Source: Saxidomus purpurata
Taxonomy: Eukaryota; Mollusca; Bivalvia; Venerida; Veneridae
NCBI GenBank assembly: GCA_022818135.1
Contig: JAFMSR010000017.1
Coordinates: 9,783,144-9,847,143, forward strand
Direction: 5' to 3'
DNA: 64,000 bases
Shown here one piece after another: positions 47,060-59,000 of the stretch (positions within the stretch are counted from its first letter, which is position 1; the number at the start of each line of letters is the position of its first letter). Position numbers and translations under genes: made by a program. A model generated the notes under the pieces. That model ran no database searches and was not told the DNA's origin. It saw only the letters and a program-made list of their open reading frames with translations.

Positions 47060-50000
47060 CCCCCCTCCTCTATCTCTCTCGGGCGATTATTCTGAGTGGT
47101 AAGAGCTTGTTTCGCAATCGAGAATAAATAAAGTGGAACTATCATACATTCATTAACTAGCATGTTTTAAAATGACTTACCCTTGTCCGCTTTTAAAACG
47201 AACGTAATCAAATTCGTTTACTCGGGGTGTGAACTGGATACAGGAAATATCTTCGTTGAACTGTTTTATTGCTTTAATTATCATAAGTACACCATCTGTG
47301 CCTGTAAATAACATTAGAATTCATTTTATCATTTTGATAATTAACATCCATTTCTTATGAAAACATACGGATACACTTGTAATCACAAGTATTTATACAT
47401 TTATATTGTTTGCACCGACTTATTGACGCCCTTTCAATCGGGTTTTATCAAGGGAGATTGTAGCTCGACAATTAATCAATTGATATATCTCTACAATGAT
47501 ATACATCGTAGTTAAGGCACTTAACGAAGGCACAGTTTTGCGACATCACAAACGCTTTCGACAGGGTGTGACACCGAGGTCTGCTTTCTTAACTTGAATC
47601 AAAAGGTGCACTGGGACCTCTACTTTCAAGGTTTCATTATTATCTTAAAGACAGATACAGAGAGTAGTTCTTGCCAACACATCTTCAGCTTGGTGAACTA
47701 ATAAACGCAGGCGTCACACAAAGTTCAATTTTAGGTCCTCTTCTCTTCTGCATCTATATAAATGACACTGTGTCAGAAATGCAAGCAAACTATTCGTCAT
47801 TTTGCTGATTACACAAGCTTCTATATAATAGTTGATGATCCTATATAGGCCTCTGTTGTAGCGAACAATGACCTATCCCGGATCACTTCTTGGTCCAAAA
47901 ACTTACTTGTCTCATTCAATCCTTCAAAAACCGAAAATATCATTTTTCGTGTAATCGCAACAAGCCCGTACATCAAAATATATGTATGGGTCAAGCCACG
48001 ATAAACCAGGTTGTAGATAACAATCATCTTGGTCTATCTTAAAAAGCTAAATGGACTTCTTACCCCTCGTCTGCACTTGATAAGGCATGGTAACGCATTG
48101 GTATACTTCGATCGCTTAAGTTTATTCTAGCAAGTTCTTATTTAGAGAAAATGTACATCACATTTGTCAGACCACTCTTAGGCAGTGCAGATTGAGGTAG
48201 CGAAGATCGTCTCAGGTTCAATGAAGCTATGCAACACAGGTCGACTTCTGAATGATCTCAATGGGAAAACTTGTCTGAGCGGAGAAGAAAGTATCGTCTC
48301 ACTATATTTTACTAAAGGAAAAATCAATTTGTGTCCCATCTTATCTTTCAAACCTTATTCCCGAACAAAATAAACAAGTTCCTTTTTAGATACTCCTATG
48401 ATTCACACGCGTACTTAACTGTATGCCTCATCCTCCCTTCCACTTTTTCTATCCGAGACTGGAACGCACTTTCAAACGAAGTACGCAATGCATCTTAATT
48501 ATCAGACTTTAAAGGCAAATTCCGCCGTAGGCCAAATAAATCACCAGCTTTATTTAATGTTAGGACCATGCGGACAAACTCCAAATCTATCATACACTTT
48601 TGAGATCAGGATGTCCAGTTTTCTAAACTTTGACTAACATCGTCGAAATCTAGCCGAGTCCCTTTTATGTACCGACAACATCTCACTATCTATAACAATG
48701 TCCGATATTTCAGAATGCGCGCAACACATACCATTCCAAACGTCCATGTCCTCCTACAATGGATAATCTTCTCCTTGGCAATGAACACCTAACCTTTGAA
48801 GTCTATATTATATTGCAGCAGCAAAGAGATTCCTCAATTGAGTTCGGCGCTTCTGTCGGGGATTGTGTGTGTGTCATGACGACATCGATTCCTGCATTAA
48901 GAAATCAGTTCATTGTGTTCCAAACATTTATATTCTGCAAGCAGAGCCTATGGCATGGTGTGTATACTATAGTATATATTGTATAGTATTCAGGGAATAC
49001 CGCTTCCTTCACCGGGTCAAGACTGTCACTAAAAATCAGCCAGTTTGTTGACGAAACGATTCTGTCTTTTTATTGATAAATCGAAAGGGAAAAAACTATG
49101 AGGAAATCAAATGATGAAACGTTAGGAATAAACCACGGTTAAACTATAGACAAAGATGCATGATTGCGTGTATATAAAATCAATAAAATAAAAAAAGTTT
49201 TACATGTTTAGAAAGGCAGGCATCTCACACTACAAGCCTGGGTAAATCTCTAATAGTCAAAACTTACGTCTTTTCCGCACTTAGTTTTGAAATCGAAACT
49301 AGAGGGATTCCACATAGATTTACTACAGAACTTTAGCAAATTGTATCAGATTTTTATGGCATGATAAAACACTCGTAGCGAGGTCAACTCTTACAAGGAC
49401 TATATATATCTTTTAAAAAAGATGGTTGGCGCAATTTTGAGTATAAGAAAGCGATTGGTAACTAGATTTTATAGTAAAAACTTTAATGAAGTCAGAAGGC
49501 GCCAAATATCACAGGGTGAGAAAACGTGAACGCGAACCAATGGTCCTTCACATTCAGGGTTGTAAGAGCGAACGCTATCCCGGCTGAGCTAACCGCCCGC
49601 GACATCTGCGTCAGGAAAACAAATTTAAGCCTTGTTTTTCTTATCGAATGTGTTACTCGAAATATTGACCGTTATTCACCGGCCGAGAAAGTTTAATTAC
49701 TCTACATTTAAAACTATTTGCGTACTCAAATTATCATGAAGACCATTCAAGAAAGACTGAAAACGCAGTCCGAGTATTTCATTAAAATAATAGTAAAAAT
49801 AAATCATAATAAATAATTGACCCTTTTCGTTCGAAATTATCCAATTAAAAGGTGCCTTACAGAGTAAAATTCCCAATAAAAAAGTTATACGTTCTACATG
49901 TCGTTTCAATGGCGGTTGAAAACTTCCGATCAAAAGCGGACTTAATACGGATGATAGTGATGGAGGTTTTTTCGGCACAGCTGTATTAGTTGAGAAATTT

Positions 50001-53000
50001 ACTCTGTAAGGCATCTTCTAATTGGATAATACAGCTTTGGAAAGGTAGTTAACATACTCTTGCGTTTTCAGTCTTTCATGAATGGTTTTATAATTTTAGT
50101 ACGTGAATAGTTCATATCTATCATCATAATATGTTGTAACCCTCAAACGAATGTTTATTATGAGTGTAGATTGATTACACCAACTATCAGATACATTTAA
50201 GTTGATACCCTTCGGGACGTTCTCCGAATGACCCTCTTGTTTACATGTACATGCATTGTTACATGCGGAAGTATAACACTACCATTAACATTACCACATG
50301 CTATCACTGTTTGAGCCCTTAGGTCATAACTTTTGCCGGTTTATGTGATAGAAAAAGTCCTGTTTCGTCCATGTTCCAGATTTAACTTGGATTGTCGGAA
50401 ATATTATGTTCTTCCATAACTCCCTTAAATATTTACACATACGCTTCCTTGTAATAACAACATGGCGCCCAGACAGATCTTAAGCTGATATCTGGAAATG
50501 TTTCTCTTTTCATCCTCTCCCCCATTTCTCAGCTACTCTATTACTGAAAGATATATCATGTTGTATGCATACTCCCCAGCAATTCTCAAAATTGCAGATT
50601 TTGTCAAATCTATTCCCAGTTCTTGAAATAGTTCGCGCTCTTGATTTCTTGACAGTAAAGGTTTGCCACCACATTTTGCCACTTCATGTGTCATCTGCCA
50701 GACTTGATGCTGGTAGCCCATACGCCAGTTTTGGCGGCTAAACTAAGTTTATGCTTTAACCTCGGAAAGTGCGTCAGGCATGGTCTCATCGCAGTATCGT
50801 TTTGCCATTTTATGGAAAGACATTTCGCTCTGGAAATAGATAGACAAAGCAGAGTGAAAGATAGGAAGATTGAGATGCAATTAGAATTTTAAGTATTACA
50901 GATGAAAACACAGCTGTCATTGCAGAGTTTGAAAGACAAATGTATAAAATAAATCCATAAACATCATCAGACACAGCTTTGACTTACACGCGGAGGAATG
51001 AATCCTAAAACTATGAAAAAAGGCAGTAGACAAGGTACACACTGCAGCTTGTATGTATTTATATTATATAAAGGCAGCGCTTTTTCCAAGTGCAAAAGTG
51101 TATGACAACACATGCATGACGCAGACACAGCAGAAAACACTGAGCAAACACACATATTAATAATAACTATAGGTCCGAGGTAAAGGTCTTGGAATGGTCA
51201 GTTATCCGAAGTGTTGGCAACTAGTGGTTTAAACCGGTCAGTTATCCGAAGTATTGGCAACTAGTGGTTTAAACCGGTCAGTTATTCAAAGTATTGGCAA
51301 CTGGTGGTTTAAACCGGTTAGTAGACTCCGGTTTGTAGGTCTTGGAACGGTCAGTTATCCGAAGTATTGGCAACTGGTGGTTTAAACCGGTTTGTAGGTC
51401 TTGGAACGGTCAGTTTACCGAAGTATTGGCAACTGGTGGTTAAAACCGGTCAGTTATCCGAAGTATTGGCAACTAGTGGTTTAAACCGGTCAGTTATTCG
51501 AAGTATTGGCAACTGGTGGTTTAAACCGGTTTGACGCATGCAACCTCAAATCTCAATAGACTCAACTTAAAGCCCCAGGATCACTTTGAAAATAAATGTA
51601 CTGATAGGATAATGATACAACCATGTATTATTCATTCTAAAACAATGTTGACATATCCCTTTCTTTCGTATTCAAGTCGTTTCTTCACGAAAATATGTTG
51701 CCAGAAAGCCTTTTTTATATATTTTCAATATCATTGAAAAGACATTGCGCTGTATTTCTAACATTTACTTGTCGATTTAATAAGCAAAGTAAGGACTAAA
51801 TGTTATTTCCGCATGTAAGACATATTTCTTGGTAAAATAAGAACTACTTGTAACTGTGCTCATGGGACTTTAAGCGAAAATTGTGTTCTTAAAGTCGTAT
51901 TATGCCATATTCGTGCTCAAACATTTGGTATTGAGTTGCAACAGAAATAAGTATAAGCTACATAATTTATAGTTTGTTAAGGAAAAGAAACGACTAGTGT
52001 TTCTTCATTCGTTAGTTTATTTTAAAAGTGCAAGTATTCAGTTACAAATGACTGTTTCGTGGAAATGGCGCAATACTACTGTTGGAGAGATATGGCTAAA
52101 TAAAATCACATCTTAATATACCTGTATAGTTTGGAGTTGAAATTCTATATGCAAAAGCAAGAAAGGGCAAAACTTTTACCGGCGTTTGAATTGTTGAAGC
52201 AAAGTGAATAGTGCTCTGTTGAACCGTATATGTCCCGGAACGTATATATCACACGTGTGTGATATATTCGACCGTAAATATAACACGTGTTTAATGTGAC
52301 ATATTCGTTTGGTCATTTTTGACAGTTTACACCGAAACGTATATGTCTCATAGGTTGTGATATTAAAGTGCATGAAAGTACAAATTATACTTTTGCTTAA
52401 GTCATTCCAGGAAGAGGATCGGAACCGATCCACAGGAGCCGGCCATGCAGATATATCAAGTTTACTCTGTGTTTAAGTTCCAATAAGTGTTGATCGCATG
52501 TCCTATAAAATTCGAAGTCAAACGTATACATATTATGTGCCATATACGTTTCACGCGAAGACTATTTTCGACCGAATATATCACACGTGTGACATATGCG
52601 GTCGAATTTTTTCTCTCGTGTGATATATACGTTCCGGGACATATACGGTTCAACAGTGCTCCATATGTTCAATATGTAAATTTGTAAACGACAGTGAGTT
52701 GAATGCAAAGACCGTACAGAAACAAGCAATCAATAAAATGGCCAGTTTACAACATGTAACAGGACTTCGAGACAAACAGGTAGTATGCACTGAAACACCC
52801 ATGCTGCAACATTTTTTTTTTCATTTTTATTTAATCTTTCCAGTATTCACCCTCTGTTATATTTTGAATACTTGACTCTATGTAGTAGATACTAGTGAAT
52901 CCGAAATTCCAGACAGTCTAGCAATTTTCGTTCCAGCAGGACAATTCTTCTGGAGTCTCTATTCCACCAATATTAGGAGACAGTCTTTTATCAAACAATG

Positions 53001-56000
53001 TCGATGTGCGAGGACTTTTAATGCATGGAACAGACGTCTTTAAAGAATTGTCAATTATAAAAAAGCACTCGTTTCTTAGAGTCTACGCTAACATTTAGTG
53101 AGCCTTTACGTCAGTTACATTCCATCTACAACCAGACTCTCTCTGGGATAATATGTACACCACATTGTTCGACATTCTACAGGTATAAAACATTATCATA
53201 CATCACTGCTTTGAAATGTGTAATGTTTTGTAACACAATTATTAATTAAAAACGGGCAGGAATAGCGTCCCGAATCTTTAAAGTGACATTATGCTTTTCA
53301 AGTAAAAATCCAGCTGAAAATGGTGTGTGTACAAAAGCATAGAGGAAATAATAGCTTTTAACCCAATACACCGAACTCTTCCCGCTACCAGTATGAAAAA
53401 ATAACTTTCCAAATATTGATTTTCTTATTTGACTGGGAGAGTCAATTTAAGAAAAGAACAACTGCATGCAGGAGTTGCTTCCCTTCCACTGCCGAAATCT
53501 CTACCAACATCAACAACGACACAATCAACTATCATTTTATCAGTCCGATTTTTTTATATCTAAAGCACCAACTTCAAATACTAATGCGGCATACTCATTA
53601 ATTTAACACATTTAAATGCACAGCAACCAAAAACTGTCACCAAAAATACACTATGTGCAGTAAGATGCGCATAATGTCACTTTAATGTTAGTAATTAGGT
53701 ATTTAACAAGCCCTGGAGTCGGACACTGCCCGCCTCGAGAGCAAATTGTTGTCCGGTTCGAGGGCGAACTGCATGACAGCTGAATAATTGATAGTAAACA
53801 ATAGGTAGGCTACACAAATGGATTTTAAAATAGTCTTAAAAAAGGAAGGAAATGCGTGTTTTGATCGGAAAATTATGATATAGTATGTACATGTGTATGT
53901 ATTTCAGGCTATACTCACGTTCTTTGGTATTTTCAAGACGTGTAAGGTTTAAATTTTTTCATTTTCCCGCTCTGAAAACATCAAAACAAGAGGAAGTGCG
54001 GGATAAAGAGGACCAATCACGTCATCGGAGCCGGAACCGTTAAAACCGGTACGAATACTTAAAATTATCGTTTTCGTCGCAACTACAATCAGATCGGCGG
54101 TTATAATTAACGTTAAGGGGTTCGAAAATGCCCGATTTCAGGGTATAATCCGACTACAGGTCGAATAACCCTAGGTGAGATCTTCAAAATCACAAACAAT
54201 TGGAAAATAAGGTAGTTTTTCATATAGATATGAAATGTTTTTGACACAACAAACGCAATTGAGTAAATCAGACCGATCAGTTAACGAAGGGTGATCATTC
54301 CATTACAGATCATTGATTTAACAATGGCAAACATGTATGGTAAAAGTGATTTAGATCAAGAATGAGTCATCGAGTGTTTGTTTTTCATATTAATACTGTT
54401 TATTTTAAGATTTAACTTTGCCCATCACAGGGAGGCACAAATAAATTAGTAACTGGGTATCGTAGGTTGACAACAAACGCAATTTGAACTAAGTTTGGAA
54501 TTCGTTTTAAAGGCCGAGCCATATTACATTGTAAATAGGCTTTGTAATAAAAAGAAAGATGTGATGGAAGAAGCCATGTCTACCATTGACGAATAATGTT
54601 TTCACAAACTAGATCTATATTCTGTGAAACTAAATCAGCTTTATTATCGTCTTTTATCTCACAATTTTGCGTTATGAGTCAGTAACCTGTTCGAAAAACT
54701 TTTAAAAAATCCTTCAGAAGGAGTGTAGTATCCGCAGCCATATTGGATTATTTCATTGCTAAGTAGGATATAGGTCTCGTGCATACCACCTGTTATTACA
54801 CCCTTAAGACTGCGTCACGTTTAAGGCAAACATTGGAAGCAGTCCAGTATACGATTTTGGTACACCACGTGGGTATATTGGCTCATTGACTAGGCTGAAG
54901 GGATATTTTTTTCTCTATTTATTTTATTACTATATACAGTATGGTATGCAATACTCATATATAAAAGGCTAATCATGTGGAAAATTTCGGAGATAGTCGA
55001 AGTAGCACTATTGCTTACTGAATTCACTTTTATCTATTACGTAAGGAATTTTGTTATCTTTCCACAGCCAGTCTTTCACAGCCACGGCATTGCGTCTCTG
55101 AAAGAAAGAAAAAAACGTTTCATTATGTAATCAAGATCCTGGATCGTAGAAACATTTTTCTTATTTTTTTATCATTTGGAACGTTTTTCGGTACTTTTCG
55201 TAGAAAATACGAGTATACTACGGAAAAGACCGTCTGATTCCGATTTCGGCGTAAACTTTTGATTATACGTAAAGATGCTAAAATCAACAAGTAGTTCTGC
55301 TTTACGGATGGGTATATCATTGGCAAGTTTAAGCGAAAAACCCTAAGGGTAAGAACACACCCTATAATTATGCGGATAATAGAAAAACTATCTCTTTAAC
55401 AGATCTGGAAGCTGTAGCTGAAAAAAATACATGTACAAGGCATATTGCTTGTTAGAGACTATCTACTGAATATTCGAATAGGATTCTAATTCGAATACAT
55501 CAAAACAAATATTCGAATAGCATTTCTAGTATTGGTTTTTGTAAAATTACTCAAAATGTGTGACATTGACATGGGAGACAGCAATCTATTGCGCATGAGA
55601 CATACCTGTGTTGTAGTCAACAGCTATGTGAATTTACTGAAAAAATGGGTCGTACATGTAGACGTTCTAGAGATGGCACGACGTTGCAAACGGACTGACG
55701 TACCTTGACGGACGGAGCCACGTGAACCTATAATCCGACAAATCAACGAATAATAAAACTAAATTTCATGAACACGTTTGAAGATAATTCAAGAAAGATT
55801 AATAAAAAAAGAGTTCACCTTTCTGCTTCCGTAAGATCTAATTCCATCAGATTGCGCATGCGCACTGGATCCTGTAACGGGTTGCGCATTAGTAGCGGCT
55901 CCTGTAACACAGTGATTGAAGTCTAGTTGAGGATATAGTCTCTTTGTGATAGAAGTTCCGAGTTGAGACGTGAGTGCGGAAAATATTTGGGACGTGGAGC

Positions 56001-59000
56001 AGCTTATATCAAGGCTTTTCATAAGAACATTTGCATATGATATAACTAAGCTGAAATGATAAAAAAGAACGAAGAGTCTGATGTTATATGTAAAATATGC
56101 TGTAAATCATGATAAACAGATCCATCCCGATTTAGGTAACATTTACCCAGTTACAGGCAATATATACTGAAGCGAAAAAGAAACGCAGGGTAACAAAATA
56201 TGTAATAATATCAAAACGGCTATGTGTAGAAGTAGTGATATCATGCACTTACTATTTAAACTGCTTTTGAGTGATTTCAGATCGATGAGCACAGTGACCG
56301 AGATAATTATCTGACCGATTTTCATACTTCTACACATAGCCGTTTTGATATTATTACATATTTTGTTACCCTGCGTTTCTTTTTCGCTTCAGTATATCTA
56401 CATGATACTATATTCGATCATTCTTACACAAGTGAAGTGTATAGATCTAGAGATAAGTTGCATACATTGTTCCACATTTAATTACAAACTGACACAATTA
56501 CTAGTAAACATATATGAACAAAAGAGTACATGTACTGTTAATACACAAACAAATATTAAATTTACACTAACAAAAGTAAACTTTTGCTATGTTAAACACT
56601 CGATGTTCAGCGTGTCAATATAAAACGCGACAATAACATGATTGTCGTGAGAAGGAGGGCGTGTATTTTGCACGTGCGTAGTGGACGCAATTTACCTGAG
56701 ACCTGGCTCAGAATGTACTTTTCGGCACACTACTTTGGTCAATAATGCACTAGAAAGCAAATGCAATATCTTCATACAGAATCTCCTAAAACACGTGCAG
56801 AGCACAATCTCAAATTTAAGTACACTTTACTGTTTGTTCCTATTTGCTGTAAATAGACAAAAACATATTTACTTATGCGTTTGACTTACGTGCATACAAG
56901 ATCCTTGTTGTTGTACCCTTCTAGAGATCGCATCGCTGTGCTTGTATACAAGAACGACACCAGTCGAAAGTTGTCTTTACACATGGATGTTGAAACATAA
57001 TTGGCATTCTCTACAACCAGTAAATAAATGATATTGTTTATTTGCTGTCCCAAAGTATAGCATACTGTACTTTCAATTAAAAAAATGTTTGGATTTTCTC
57101 TGTACAAACAACGACAAATTTCGTCGGTATTCGCATAAAATCTTTTTTTGCATATAACTGTGAGCATGGTTCGTTTACCATGTACCGTAAGTCATAGTTA
57201 TTTATACCATATACATAGGCAAAAAGACAAGCATTATAGTTTAACATACTGAGCAACGAAGCAAACGTCTCTGGTTTATAATGCCTTTCGGTTTCCACAT
57301 GTCATTGTTGCACAATACTCAGATAACCACTATAGGCAAATAGAGCTTGCCATGTCAAAAGGGATGTACTTTCAATGTAATGAATTTTGTTTTACCTGGA
57401 CATTGTGTTAGAAGACCCAGATTACTAGCCATTCCTGCAGATAGATGTATGTACGTGTTTAATGCCGACTTCATTTGTGCCATTGTGCAATGAGAGCCAG
57501 TCCCTTGTAACTGTTTAATCATACACGCCTCCACCTCCTGGACATAGCTGTAACATTTTGTCACATTGAAAGTATTAGATTTTGTGCTGGTGATCTACAT
57601 ATAAACGGTTCAGTTTTAAATCAACTGCGGTTAATGAAAGGTCATTCATCCCTAAGTGTGAGCCACAGTTAAACAGTTTTTCCAAGTGACAAATATTACA
57701 CTTTTATGCATACAGAGAACATGGAGTTGTCTAAATAACAGATTTGTTGGAGATGAGCGGTTTTGCTCGGAGTTCAGCGGTTTTGCTAGGAGTTAAGCGG
57801 TTTTGTTAAGAGTTTAGCGGTTTTTGCTCGGAGTTTTTTGCGGTTTTGCTGGGATTTTGGCGGTTTTGCTAGGAATTGCTGGAGTTTAGCGGTTTTTTGG
57901 CTCAAGGAGTTTTAATTTGCGTTTTTTGTTTCCCCTTTTTTTTTTAGCGGTTTTGCTGGGAGTTTGGCGGTTTTGCTAGGAATTTAGCGGTTTTGCTCGG
58001 AGTTCAGCGGTTTTGTTATGAGTTCAGCGGTTTTGTTTGGAGTTTAGCGGTTTTGCTTTAGGAGTTTAGCGGTTTTGCTGGGAGTTAAGCGGTTTCGCTA
58101 GGAGTTTAGAGGTTTTGTTGGGAGTCTGATGATTTTTCTGCTTGAAGGTTTTACTCCTGCACGCACAGTGAATGGGGCGTGTTACACACAGAGGACCAAT
58201 TCTCAACCCATCATATTTGTTCTATAAATAAAATACACGATATGCCATCACCTGATAAACATAAATTTACCTAGTATGTGAGACTTACCTACATTGCATG
58301 TTTCTGTCTTGGGAATCCATATTGTCTGTGAGGTTAATATTTGAGAGCCCCGTCATACAAGTTGTGATATTTCCGTATGAGAATATAGTCACATAATTAA
58401 CACAATTCTTGTCTTCATTTACACTTACTGTCTGAAATGCAAATTGTATAAAAAAAGTGTCTAGATAATATCATCAATACCTCCCGAGTCATTGGTCTCT
58501 TGTTTTATATCACGTGACAGAAAAGTTCAGTCAAATATTGCCATTAAAGAGCTGACTATACATTTGTGTTTCCTTTAAAGTTTCCATAGAACTTCTAAAT
58601 TATTTTAAACCTGTATACAGCTATAATCTTAGTGTGTCATGGGAAATTGCCTTGAAATCTACGAATTCATTTTAACTTTTTAAGTAAAATTACTGCCGCA
58701 GTTGTGTAAATTTCAACTACTTGTACTGTATTTGTTTCATGTTTTTCTATCGCAACGTTAAAGTACTGTTTGCGAGAACAAAATTAATTGATTTCCAGGA
58801 GGCGTCATTCAAGTCAACAATAGATCTACACATGTACTCTTAGACTATCTACTTTGAGTATTACATGTATGGCACATTTGCTCTGCTGCGCTATTGTAAT
58901 TGTTCTCTATTGTAGATAGATCACAGTTTTAAGCTCCGCCCCCATACGCAGTGCAAATTCCCAGAAATACAGTACATTGTTTTCTCATAAACATATAAAC

